NCBI RefSeq assembly: GCF_000769405.2
Contig: NZ_CP053439.1
Coordinates: 434,001 to 498,000 of the forward strand
Origin: Rhizobium brockwellii
GTDB lineage: Bacteria; Pseudomonadota; Alphaproteobacteria; Rhizobiales; Rhizobiaceae
Direction: 5' to 3'
Length of the DNA stretch: 64,000 nt
Positions 1 to 8,094 of the stretch are shown piece by piece. Position 1 is the first letter of the stretch. Every line of letters starts with the position of its first letter. Below the pieces are notes generated by a model. The model had not been told where the DNA came from and did not search any database. It saw nothing but the letters and a program-made list of their open reading frames with translations. The translations under genes and the position numbers were made by a program.

Positions 1-354
1 ATGAAAATCGGCATAGTTGAGATCCGTCAGAATGTCGCCGTTCATCACCAGAAAATTCTCCGGCAGATCCTTTATCAGCCGCAGCGGCCCCATGGTGCCA
101 AGAGGCTCGTCCTCGAGCGAATAGTCGATGCGTACGCCCCACTTGTCGCCATCCTGGAAAAAAGCCTTGATCAGTTCGGCCTGATGGTTGACGGCAAGCG
201 TTATATGCTGAAATCCGCCTGATATCAGCTGACGAATGATCACCTCAAGAATAGGATAATCGCCGATCGGCATCAGAGGCTTTGGAAGCACGACAGTATA
301 GGGCCGCAACCGCGTTCCCATTCCGCCCGCCAGAATGACTGCGCGCCTAGACAT
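1..354 (-). CDS. Sugar nucleotidyltransferase (partial, cut by window edge)
   Basis: The first 118 codons of a leftward gene are visible; the rest lies beyond position 1. The N-terminus carries the NTP_transferase signature AGGMGTRLRPYT (residues 9-20), then KPLMPIGDYP with the usual substrate-contacting Lys, and MNGDIL near residue 104 with the metal-binding Asp. Such enzymes join a sugar 1-phosphate to an NTP to give an activated sugar. The ATG lies inside the last codons of the upstream epimerase gene (8-nt overlap), so it is translationally coupled and belongs to the polysaccharide operon. The nucleotide and sugar cannot be told from this part; it resembles GMP/dTDP/CDP-sugar pyrophosphorylases. 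Confidence 0.85.
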   Translation of the reverse strand, partial: MSRRAVILAGGMGTRLRPYTVVLPKPLMPIGDYPILEVIIRQLISGGFQHITLAVNHQAELIKAFFQDGDKWGVRIDYSLEDEPLGTMGPLRLIKDLPENFLVMNGDILTDLNYADFH

Positions 355-1327
355 TGAAGATATCCGCCTTGTATCTCGCCAGATTCTGCGGTTGACGCAG
401 CCAGTCGATCGTCGCTTTCAGACCATCTTCCAAGCTGTAACGCGGCGAAAATCCTGTCAGAGACTTGATCAGGCTGTTGTCGCAGCACAAACGTTCCACT
501 TCGCTGTTTGCCGGACGCAAACGCTGTTCATCGCATTCGATCTCCACGCTGACGCCGATGATGTCGGCGATCAGCCGAACGGTATCGCCGATCGATATCT
601 CGCTGCCGGAGCCGATATTGACCGTCTGGCCGATGGCTTCGTCGCAGGCTGCGAGCGCCAGAAAGCCGTCGCATGTATCCTGCACGAAATTGAAATCCCG
701 GGTGGGCGAGAGCGTACCAAGCTTCAGCGTCGTTCGTCCATTCAGAAGCTGCGAAATCACAGTCGGAATAACCGCCCTTGCAGATTGTCGCGGGCCGAAA
801 GTGTTGAAAGGCCGTGCGATCGTCACCGGTAGATCAAAACTCGAATGATAACTATATGCCATCGCGTCAGCACCGATTTTTGACGCCGAATAGGGCGACT
901 GTGCCTGCAGCGGATGACTTTCGCTGATTGGGACAACGCGAGCGGTGCCGTAGACTTCGCTGGTCGAGGTCTGGATGACACGGCCAACGCCGGCATCGAG
1001 AGCGCCCTGAAGCACATTCAATGTGCCATGCATATTGGTGTCAACGTAACTTGACGGCGCCTGGTAGGAGTAGGGGATGGCGATAAGCGCAGCCAGGTGA
1101 AATATCGTATCGACGCCTTTGGCAACGGTGCGCATTTGCGAGGGGTCGCGTACATCGCCCAAGACAGCTTCAAATCTGCCGCGGTATTCAGACTGATCCA
1201 GCCAGCCCCAACTGGAAAACGAATTATACTGGCAAAGGGCGCGGACTTCCACGCCTGCCTTGACCAAGGTTTCAACGAGGTGAGAGCCGATGAAGCCGTC
1301 CGCACCGGTCACGAGTACTTTCTTCAT
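347..1327 (-). CDS. NAD-dependent epimerase/dehydratase (extended SDR, LegB-like)
   Basis: A 326-residue extended short-chain dehydrogenase acting on a nucleotide sugar. It has the NAD-binding VTGADGFIGSHL at residues 6-17, acidic D59 after strand beta-3, STSEVYG at 121-127 and the catalytic YSASK (Y146, K150). The N-terminal SSWGWLD stretch (39-44) is typical of the NAD-dependent 4,6-dehydratases around LegB, which make the 4-keto-6-deoxy intermediate of UDP-GlcNAc-derived amino sugars. Start and stop overlap both neighbours (ATGA with wzt; 8 nt with the nucleotidyltransferase). Together with the DegT aminotransferase and cupin of the same operon it suggests synthesis of a dideoxy amino sugar. 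The exact substrate is inferred. Confidence 0.85.
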   Translation of the reverse strand: MKKVLVTGADGFIGSHLVETLVKAGVEVRALCQYNSFSSWGWLDQSEYRGRFEAVLGDVRDPSQMRTVAKGVDTIFHLAALIAIPYSYQAPSSYVDTNMHGTLNVLQGALDAGVGRVIQTSTSEVYGTARVVPISESHPLQAQSPYSASKIGADAMAYSYHSSFDLPVTIARPFNTFGPRQSARAVIPTVISQLLNGRTTLKLGTLSPTRDFNFVQDTCDGFLALAACDEAIGQTVNIGSGSEISIGDTVRLIADIIGVSVEIECDEQRLRPANSEVERLCCDNSLIKSLTGFSPRYSLEDGLKATIDWLRQPQNLARYKADIFNV

Positions 1328-2643
1328 TTCAATAGGCCCTCAGAATCGCGGAGGTAGAGCATCTTCACATCCCAAGGCAGTTGGATCGCCGAAATCGATG
1401 GTTTTCGCTGCTGCCCCAGCATCTGGATGATCCCGACATTGTCTTCGACTTCGAACCGAATACCCTCAACCACCGAATAGATCGAAAAACGGCTGGAAAT
1501 GCCGGCGCGGAGATAAAAGGTTCCGGTGTTCAACAAGCCGGCCGGTATGGTGACTTGCGCCCGATAATAACCTGGAGGTCTGGCGTCGAGGCGGCTTACA
1601 TCGAGTTCCGGATCAGATAGGCTGATGACGGCGGAGTAGCCATCCTCCATCATGACCTGCAGTCCGACTGACAATCCCGTCAACGGCTCTCGCAGCTCAT
1701 ACTCAACCTCGATGATGAAGTTCTTTGTAAGCTCAACGGTTTGAGCGATCTCACCATCTTCATTTTTGATGGAAAGGCGACATACTACCGCCTTGCCGTC
1801 GACATCTTGGGGAGCCGCTTCAAAATGCATCTTACCATTAAGCTCGGGTCGGTCGAAGTAAGAGCGTATGACGTCTGACGTGCCGCCAATGGCAGCCACC
1901 CGTCCGTCGGATAGCAGAATGGACCGAGGGCAAAGACTGCTCACCGCCGTCATATTATGGCTGACGAACATGATTGTTCGGCCCGCCTTTGTCACCTCCT
2001 GCATTCGGCCCATGCATTTGTTCTGGAAGTTGACATCACCGACTGCAAGAACCTCATCGACAAGAAGTATTTCTGGGTCGAGATGTGCCGCTACGGAAAA
2101 GGCAAGCCGGACATACATGCCCGAAGAATACCGTTTGACGGGGGTATCGATGAACTCACCAATTTCTGCGAACTCAACGATTTCATCGAATTTCCTGCGG
2201 ACCTCGGCATGCGTCATTCCGAGAATGGCGCCGTTCAGGTACACATTTTCACGCCCTGTGAGCTCGGGGTGGAACCCGGTTCCAACTTCCAGCAGGCTCG
2301 CAATCCGGCCTCGAATGCCGATGTAGCCCGAGGTCGGGCGCGTTATGCGAGACATCAGCTTCAGAAGGGTCGATTTTCCTGCGCCATTGCGGCCGATGAC
2401 GCCAACGATATCGCCACGGGAAATCTCGAAAGAAACGTCGTCGAGGGCATGGAAAATATCGTTGTCAAGGCGAGCCTTGTTCTTTCGGTCGGATGCGTAA
2501 TCCGACATAGAGACATTTGGGTCAGGCAGGTTGCGGCGCCGCGCCCACCAGCTTTGAAGGTCGCGATATAAGGTGCCGTGATTGATGATTCCCAACCGAT
2601 AATGCTTGCTGACATTCTCGGCGCGTACAACGATATCATTCAT
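1324..2643 (-). CDS. wzt: Polysaccharide ABC exporter, ATP-binding subunit (Wzt-like)
   Basis: A 439-residue ATPase of an O-antigen/polysaccharide ABC exporter. Walker A GRNGAGKST lies at residues 84-92, the signature YSSGM at 172-176 and Walker B ILLVDEVLAVGD at 192-203, followed by the switch His in SHN (228-230). Residues from about 270 form a C-terminal beta-rich extension like the Wzt carbohydrate-binding domain, which reads the finished glycan end. The reading frame stays open upstream to 2880, but the ATG at 2643 was chosen because it sits in a TGATG junction with the permease stop. The next gene overlaps by ATGA. Functions at the inner membrane with the adjacent permease. Confidence 0.93.
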   Translation of the reverse strand: MNDIVVRAENVSKHYRLGIINHGTLYRDLQSWWARRRNLPDPNVSMSDYASDRKNKARLDNDIFHALDDVSFEISRGDIVGVIGRNGAGKSTLLKLMSRITRPTSGYIGIRGRIASLLEVGTGFHPELTGRENVYLNGAILGMTHAEVRRKFDEIVEFAEIGEFIDTPVKRYSSGMYVRLAFSVAAHLDPEILLVDEVLAVGDVNFQNKCMGRMQEVTKAGRTIMFVSHNMTAVSSLCPRSILLSDGRVAAIGGTSDVIRSYFDRPELNGKMHFEAAPQDVDGKAVVCRLSIKNEDGEIAQTVELTKNFIIEVEYELREPLTGLSVGLQVMMEDGYSAVISLSDPELDVSRLDARPPGYYRAQVTIPAGLLNTGTFYLRAGISSRFSIYSVVEGIRFEVEDNVGIIQMLGQQRKPSISAIQLPWDVKMLYLRDSEGLLK

Positions 2644-3602
2644 CAGACCGTATCCATAGCGGTTGCCTCGGCCCGTGCGAAAAGTATCAAACCGGCAATC
2701 ATAATCACCAGGGTGGCGGTCACATTCGCCAGGCAAACGCCAAGTGGGAGCGGCGACGCGTCGAACAATGCCCAGCGAAAGAGCTGAACCGGTGTCGTCA
2801 TCGGATTCAGGTGATAAAACCATTGATATCGTTCCGGAATCTGACTGTAGGAGTAGACGACGGGTGTCGCATACATCCAAAGCTGAGCCACGAAGCCGAC
2901 GGCGTAAACCAGATCACGATATCGGACTGTCAGCGCGGAAACCGCGAGCCCCGCTCCCACACCAAGCGTCGCAACATAGAGCAAAATCAGCGGTGTCGCC
3001 AAAACGAAACGCAAGTTGATCACTATTCCATCCTGGCTAAGCCAGAGCGCAAAGGAGATTGTAAGCAGAAGCATGATCTGGATGAAAAATGCGACCAGGC
3101 TGCTCATCGCGACCGCGAGTGGTACAACCAGGCGGGGGAAATACACTTTCCCAAACAGGTTCGAGTTCTTCGAAAATGTTTCTGAATTGTTGGTCAAGCA
3201 GGACGAGAAATAATTCCAGATGATGGTGCCGGACATATAAAAGACCAGCGGTGAAATTCCATCGGTGGAGAGATTGGCAATCTTTCCGAAGACGATGTAG
3301 TAGGTGATCGCCGTTAGCGTCGGTTGTATGAGATACCAAACCGGCCCAAGGACGGTTTGCTTGTAGAAAGTCGTGAAATCTCTTTTAAAAAACATCCAGA
3401 TAAGTTCACGATATTTCCACGCAGCCGTCAGCCCGACGCCTGTCTTGCCGGTCGGCCTGATTATTATATCCCAGGATTCGGTTCCGATCTCACTTTCCCG
3501 CTTCGTCACGTGACCTGTCATATCAGTATGCTCAAACTCTCCGTTAGCGGTCGGCCGCGCCATATCTTCTAAGGCCTTAGGGGGTTGCATGGAGCAACTC
3601 AT
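2643..3602 (-). CDS. wzm: Polysaccharide ABC exporter, permease subunit (Wzm-like, ABC-2 type)
   Basis: A 319-residue inner-membrane protein with a soluble N-terminus of about 65 residues, the ABC-2 export-family approach region (YRELIWMFFKRDF, then YKQTVLGPVWYLIQP) and about six hydrophobic segments. The phrase LNPMTTPVQLFRWALF before the last helix is typical of O-antigen exporters. It pairs with the downstream ATPase (TGATG junction) to flip lipid-linked glycan across the inner membrane. The ATG at 3602 lies 3 nt after the glycosyltransferase stop; an in-frame ATG at 3590 is possible. Confidence 0.92.
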   Translation of the reverse strand: MSCSMQPPKALEDMARPTANGEFEHTDMTGHVTKRESEIGTESWDIIIRPTGKTGVGLTAAWKYRELIWMFFKRDFTTFYKQTVLGPVWYLIQPTLTAITYYIVFGKIANLSTDGISPLVFYMSGTIIWNYFSSCLTNNSETFSKNSNLFGKVYFPRLVVPLAVAMSSLVAFFIQIMLLLTISFALWLSQDGIVINLRFVLATPLILLYVATLGVGAGLAVSALTVRYRDLVYAVGFVAQLWMYATPVVYSYSQIPERYQWFYHLNPMTTPVQLFRWALFDASPLPLGVCLANVTATLVIMIAGLILFARAEATAMDTV

Positions 3603-3605
3603 GTA

Positions 3606-4817
3606 TCACGCGACTCCCGCAAGGACACGCCCCAAAATGTCTTTTAGACGGTGGTCGAAATCCTCTTGCTTCCACAAGGAAGCTCTTTCAAGTCCCTTTT
3701 TGATCAAAACGGAAGATAGGGCTTCGTCTTCCCACAGGCGGCTCATCGCGCCGTGTATTTCCTCGACGGATTGGGGTGAGAAATAAAGCGCTGCGTCACC
3801 GCACTGTTCCCGCATGCCATACTTGTCTGATATCAAGACGGGACAACCACACACCATCGCTTCAAGCGGCGGGATGTTTGTCGGGCCGAAGAATGTCGGC
3901 ATGACCAACCCTCTGGCACGACGATAAAACCCAGCTAGATCCGAATCCGGTACATAACCGACGAAGTGAACCGCTTGCGACAGCCCAAGCTCGTTTGCCA
4001 TCGCCTTGACGGCCGCATATTCGCGCTTTGTGCTGCCCGCCAAGACCAGTTCCATGTCCGGATGAGTCGTGCGCGCGGCTGCCAGCGCTTGCACGAGCCG
4101 CAAGTGATTCTTGTGAGGCCAGAATTGCGCCGGATAAAAATAGAATTTTTCCGGAAGCCGGTAGCGTTCGGCGAAGGCGGACGTCTCAACCGAATCTGTA
4201 AGATAGTTCGGAGCGATATAAGGCAGCGGATATATGTGATCGTCTGGCGTGCCGTAGCTTTCCATGACATGCCGCCGCCCGGTTTCGGAATCGACGAGCA
4301 CGGCAGCACTCTGGTTCGCAAGATGACGGAATCGGCTTTCTCTCAGCTGAAAGCGCAACCAGCTTCCGGCTTCTGGGAAGCTGCGTTCGTATCTGTGCAT
4401 CAAATCGTGAATGGTTGCGATCGAGGGCTCCCTGATCTGCCAGGTCAGGGCGTCTTGAGCCGGGAAAATCCACAGATCACATTGGAGAGCTGCCAATTCC
4501 CGCACGAGTGGGTTCACCCATCTCGCGACGACACGCGCTACGGAGCCGGGTATGGCCATGAACAGCTTGGCAAGTGTCTCGCCCCGCTTCCAGTGCTGCA
4601 GCGGGACGGCCTTCAGCGGGCTGGCGTCAAGTTCAGAGCGCCAGGCTTCGTCCCCATAGGCAACGATGACCTCCACGTCCGTGCCGTCGATTGAAGACAG
4701 GGCCTGCACCAGGCTTTGGGCGTACTGGAACATGCCGCCGGCATGGCGGCCTACTCCGAGATAGAAACCAATCCTCTTCCGATGCAAGGCAATTCGGCCG
4801 TCCAGATGTGTCGCCAA
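3606..4817 (-). CDS. Glycosyltransferase family 4
   Basis: A 403-residue GT-B fold transferase. The C-terminal half has FYPAQFWPHKNH (about residue 226) opening the nucleotide-sugar domain and the EX7E-like block FFGPTNIPPLEAMVCGCPV, the retaining GT4 signature. The N-terminal half contains the acceptor-side GGMFQYA motif. It starts with TTG at 4817, only 3 nt after the methyltransferase stop; another TTG ten codons on (4787) is an alternative, and no ATG is available before residue 29. Its closest visible relative in the window is the GT4 at 8095-9297, which shares the same PAQFWPHKNH motif. Donor and linkage are unknown; it probably adds a sugar to the exported glycan in the cytoplasm. Confidence 0.88.
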   Translation of the reverse strand: MATHLDGRIALHRKRIGFYLGVGRHAGGMFQYAQSLVQALSSIDGTDVEVIVAYGDEAWRSELDASPLKAVPLQHWKRGETLAKLFMAIPGSVARVVARWVNPLVRELAALQCDLWIFPAQDALTWQIREPSIATIHDLMHRYERSFPEAGSWLRFQLRESRFRHLANQSAAVLVDSETGRRHVMESYGTPDDHIYPLPYIAPNYLTDSVETSAFAERYRLPEKFYFYPAQFWPHKNHLRLVQALAAARTTHPDMELVLAGSTKREYAAVKAMANELGLSQAVHFVGYVPDSDLAGFYRRARGLVMPTFFGPTNIPPLEAMVCGCPVLISDKYGMREQCGDAALYFSPQSVEEIHGAMSRLWEDEALSSVLIKKGLERASLWKQEDFDHRLKDILGRVLAGVA

Positions 4818-4820
4818 CAG

Positions 4821-5591
4821 TCAGCCCGCGTTCTTGCGCGCTACGACACAGACGCCCCAGGTTTCGGTCCCCGGCGGCGAACTGGACATCCACTCTTCGG
4901 CAATCACACGGCTCATCCCCGCATTCGTCAGCAGGCGGTCTATCTCGTTCAGGAAGAGGTAGCGCATGCGGTGGGTTTCGCAAACCATTTCGGTCTTGGC
5001 GCTCAGCTTCTCCGTCGCGAAGATCGTGTAATTGACATCCACGACGTTCTCGGCGTCATGCACGACAGACTCTGCGACGCGAACGACGGAAATCTCATCG
5101 TTTTCCAAGCGCTTGACGCGGGTGCTCGGGCGCTGCCAAAGGACCGCTGGTCCGTACCAGAAGTCGAATATGAAAATTCCGCCATCTTCGAGATGGTGGG
5201 AGACAGTCTCCATCATCGCTTCGAGATCGGCATCGGACGTTTGATAGCTCAGAACATGAAAAAGGGAGATGACCGCCTGGAATCGCCGATCCGTCCGGAA
5301 TGTGCGTGCATCGCCCAGCGTGAAATCAAGTTTGCCGCCCGACTGTGCCGCCTTCGGCATGGCCGCCGCAAGCATGGTTTCCGACAGTTCTACCCCCAGC
5401 ACCCCATATCCGGCTTCTGCGATCTTATCGGCGTGAATGCCGGTGCCGGAGCCTAGCTCCAGAATCTGCGAGATTGGGCCGGTGGCATAACGCTCCAGCA
5501 GAGCTTTCACATAAGCTGTTTCGCCCTCGTAGTCCTTGTCCTTATAGAGAAGATCGTAATACTGGGAGTACAATCCGAAACTGGTCGTCAA
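4821..5591 (-). CDS. Class I SAM-dependent methyltransferase (amino-sugar type)
   Basis: A 256-residue Rossmann methyltransferase with motif I ILELGSGTG at residues 43-51 and the acidic GVELSE after strand 2. The N-terminal YYDLLYKDKDY is typical of the methyltransferases that act on nucleotide-linked amino sugars (DesVI/TylM1 relatives), so N- or O-methylation of an operon sugar is likely, but that is inference. The start is TTG at 5591 in a TTGA overlap with the aminotransferase stop, supported by a strong GGAGG Shine-Dalgarno seven bases upstream. Confidence 0.85.
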   Translation of the reverse strand: MTTSFGLYSQYYDLLYKDKDYEGETAYVKALLERYATGPISQILELGSGTGIHADKIAEAGYGVLGVELSETMLAAAMPKAAQSGGKLDFTLGDARTFRTDRRFQAVISLFHVLSYQTSDADLEAMMETVSHHLEDGGIFIFDFWYGPAVLWQRPSTRVKRLENDEISVVRVAESVVHDAENVVDVNYTIFATEKLSAKTEMVCETHRMRYLFLNEIDRLLTNAGMSRVIAEEWMSSSPPGTETWGVCVVARKNAG

Positions 5592-6697
5592 CGGATGACC
5601 TCCGTTACGATAACCGCGACTTCGCGAATTTGATCTTCCCTTAGCGCCATGCCGCTTGGAATATAGAAGCCGCGGCGCGCAAGCTTTGCGGCAATGGGAA
5701 GATCGGCGTCCTTGAGGAAGCCCATCTTCTGCAGAACGGGCTGCTCGTGCATCGGCCAGAAAAACGGACGGCAGCCTACGCCCTTAGCCGCCAATCGTTT
5801 CATCGCTTCGGCGGCGTCGAAATCGATCTCGTCCTTCAGCACGATGCCATAGACCCAATAGATATTCCGGGCATAGCTTGTCTCGGGCAACGGCAGTTGA
5901 ATGCCGGGCAAGTCCTGAAGCAGTTCGGTATACAGTCTGCCCATCGCACGTTTGCGCTCGACGAATTCCGGAAGGCGCTCAAGCTGCGCGCAACCGAGAG
6001 CCGCCTGCATATTCGTCATACGCATATTCCAGCCCAGCTCCTCATGAACAAAGCGGCGGGCAGGCAGGAAGCAGAGATTTCGCAGGCTCCGAGATCTGTC
6101 GGCAAGGGCGTCGGAATCGGTGACGATCATGCCACCTTCGCCTGTGGTAATGTGCTTGTTGGGATAAAAGCTGAAAATGCTGACATCGCCGAAACTGCCG
6201 CAAGGCTGGCCGTTATATGTCTGGCCATGCATTTCTGCAGCGTCTTCGATGATCTTGAGGTTGTGGCGGCGGGCGATCTCGTTGATCGCGGTCATATCGC
6301 ACGGCAGGCCGTAGATATGTACCACCATGATGGCGCGCGTCTTCGGCGTGATAGCTGCTTCGATCTTCGTCGGATCGATATTCCAGGTTAGAGGATCCGA
6401 ATCCACCGCAACCGGCACACAACCAGCTCTCACGATGGCTGCGGCGCAGGAAATGATCGTGAAGGACGGCATGATGACCTCAGTGCCTTCCTGCAGGCCA
6501 AGCGCCATCATACCGGCGTCGAGAGCCATCGAACCATTCGCAACGGCGATTGCGTGCTTGCGGCCGACAGTCGCGGCAAACTCACGCTCAAAACGTGTGA
6601 TGAAAGGGCCTTCGGAGGAAATCCAGCCGGTCTCGATGCATTCCAGCAGATACTTGCTCTCGTTACCATTCAGCAGCGGTTCATTGACCGGGATCAT
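5588..6697 (-). CDS. DegT/DnrJ/EryC1/StrS sugar aminotransferase
   Basis: A 369-residue PLP-dependent aminotransferase that converts a keto-sugar nucleotide to an amino sugar. Visible motifs: GNESKYLLECIETGWISS (perosamine/pseudaminic-type N-terminus), SMALDAGMMAL, EDAAEMHG (D152) and FSFYPNKHITTGEGG with the Schiff-base lysine K181. The ATG overlaps the cupin stop (ATGA), and its stop overlaps the methyltransferase start. With the 4,6-dehydratase-like SDR it forms the minimal pair for a 4-amino-4,6-dideoxy sugar; with the cupin acting as an isomerase, a 3-amino sugar is possible instead. Confidence 0.92.
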   Translation of the reverse strand: MIPVNEPLLNGNESKYLLECIETGWISSEGPFITRFEREFAATVGRKHAIAVANGSMALDAGMMALGLQEGTEVIMPSFTIISCAAAIVRAGCVPVAVDSDPLTWNIDPTKIEAAITPKTRAIMVVHIYGLPCDMTAINEIARRHNLKIIEDAAEMHGQTYNGQPCGSFGDVSIFSFYPNKHITTGEGGMIVTDSDALADRSRSLRNLCFLPARRFVHEELGWNMRMTNMQAALGCAQLERLPEFVERKRAMGRLYTELLQDLPGIQLPLPETSYARNIYWVYGIVLKDEIDFDAAEAMKRLAAKGVGCRPFFWPMHEQPVLQKMGFLKDADLPIAAKLARRGFYIPSGMALREDQIREVAVIVTEVIR

Positions 6698-7128
6698 TCG
6701 GCACCCTTTATCTTCAGTTCCTGCGCCGACGGTACAAATCGCGTCTTGTCGGATTCCCCGGCGTAAGGCCCCTGCTTAACTTCGATGATTTCAGCTTCTT
6801 CGATAATTTCAAAACCATGTCCGCCGAAGGCAAGCAGGATGACGTCGCCTGCGCGTAGGATCGCGCTTTCGTAGTATTCCTGCGCGTCGGAATAGAAGTC
6901 CACGCGGACAACGCCCGACTTTATAAGCAGGACCTCCTTCGTATAGAGAACCTCCCGCGCAACGGCGTTGTGGACGTGGGGCTGGATGACATAGCCGGTC
7001 GGTCGCTTCATATAGGCAAGTTGCTGCGAGAATTCGTCCGGCGTGAAAAACTGGATGCCGTCGAACGTGTAGTTCGACCGCAATATCATGGCCTGCAACT
7101 CGCCACCGTTCGTGATCTTTTCTATCAT
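6694..7128 (-). CDS. Cupin-fold protein of sugar biosynthesis
   Basis: A 144-residue protein starting MIEKITNGGEL. It has the small double-stranded beta-helix pattern of cupins: QPHVHN with two candidate metal His near residue 57, a REVLYTKEVLLIKSG strand pair, and GDVILLAFGGHGFEI with a third His. The conserved tail KQGPYAGESDKTRF is known to me from small cupins in LegB-type polysaccharide clusters. Possible roles are ketoisomerase or epimerase, by analogy with FdtA/WxcM-like proteins, but neither is proven here. The ATG at 7128 has a GGAAAGAG ribosome site; the frame could open at TTG 7143. Confidence 0.7.
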   Translation of the reverse strand: MIEKITNGGELQAMILRSNYTFDGIQFFTPDEFSQQLAYMKRPTGYVIQPHVHNAVAREVLYTKEVLLIKSGVVRVDFYSDAQEYYESAILRAGDVILLAFGGHGFEIIEEAEIIEVKQGPYAGESDKTRFVPSAQELKIKGAE

Positions 7129-7156
7129 GTTTCTCTTTCCCAAATCGACCGATGCG

Positions 7157-8092
7157 TCAGGATGCCGCCAAACCGGCCACCTTGCGCATGCGTTTAACCC
7201 CGGCCGAGAATACGAGTTTGTAGAAATCTTTCATCCGCTGGCGGCGCATTCTCTCGAAGAAGCCCAACACACGCAGCCGCATTTGTTCGTTAACTTCAAC
7301 GTCGATCTTTTGCAATTTCTCCGGCGCATGCCCGAGGTTGCCAGCGTAATAATCAACATCGCTGCAGTGGACTCCGCTGTCGTCAAACCCTGAGTTCTTC
7401 ACAAGGCTCTGGCGAGGGTAGAGAGTCAGCATATTGTCCAGATAAGCGCTGGCATGCCACCTGATCGCCCAGGATTGATTCTTGCCTTTGACTTGATTGC
7501 GCAGCATCGCGAGGAAAAAGGCATTCCCACCATAGTCGAAAGCTTTAGCAAGGCCTTTCTCTTTCAGGCCCATCAGAAGCTTAGCCCCATTGGGTTCGAA
7601 ATGTTTCCATGCCCGGGCCCACGTGGCCCATCCCCAACAGTCCGCCCCACGTAGGAAATAGCTCTCGGGAGCATCGTCATTGGGGACCGGATAGGCGTAG
7701 CCGTGAATGCTGGCGACGCGCTCCTCATCTGCATAAAGATCCAGCCCCTGGTTCATATAGCGCAAGAAGTCAGGCGAGGTTATCAGGTCGTCCTCGACGA
7801 CGATGACGCGGCCATATTGTTCGCACAGACGGTCCACGCCATCGATGATAGAACCTGCAAGGCCATAGTTTCTTTCGCGTTCGACGACGGTGACCGACTT
7901 GAAACCCGTTACCGTCTTCGCCTGTTCACGGACTTGGTGCACGCGCTCCGCTTCTTTTTCATTGCGCTGACCGTCGCAGTAGATGAACAAGGGCGTCTGT
8001 TCCGCCAGCTCGTTCGCCTGCAATGCCGTCACGGTCCTTGCCATATGCATGGGACGATTGAAGACGAAAAGTATAACCGGTGCGCATTCCAT
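7157..8092 (-). CDS. Glycosyltransferase, GT-A fold (GNT-I/GT13-like)
   Basis: A 311-residue transferase starting MECAPVILFVFNRP. The GT-A nucleotide-binding half includes LFIYCDGQRN and the metal-binding acidic VVEDDLITSPDFL, a DXD equivalent shared with GNT-I-type enzymes. GCWGWATWA-like text (DCWGWATWARAW) follows in the acceptor half. The C-terminus is basic and probably membrane-proximal. ATG 8092 lies just after the previous stop; GTG 8107 would overlap it by 13 nt and was not chosen. Donor sugar unknown. Part of the leftward polysaccharide operon. Confidence 0.82.
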   Translation of the reverse strand: MECAPVILFVFNRPMHMARTVTALQANELAEQTPLFIYCDGQRNEKEAERVHQVREQAKTVTGFKSVTVVERERNYGLAGSIIDGVDRLCEQYGRVIVVEDDLITSPDFLRYMNQGLDLYADEERVASIHGYAYPVPNDDAPESYFLRGADCWGWATWARAWKHFEPNGAKLLMGLKEKGLAKAFDYGGNAFFLAMLRNQVKGKNQSWAIRWHASAYLDNMLTLYPRQSLVKNSGFDDSGVHCSDVDYYAGNLGHAPEKLQKIDVEVNEQMRLRVLGFFERMRRQRMKDFYKLVFSAGVKRMRKVAGLAAS

Positions 8093-8094
8093 GG

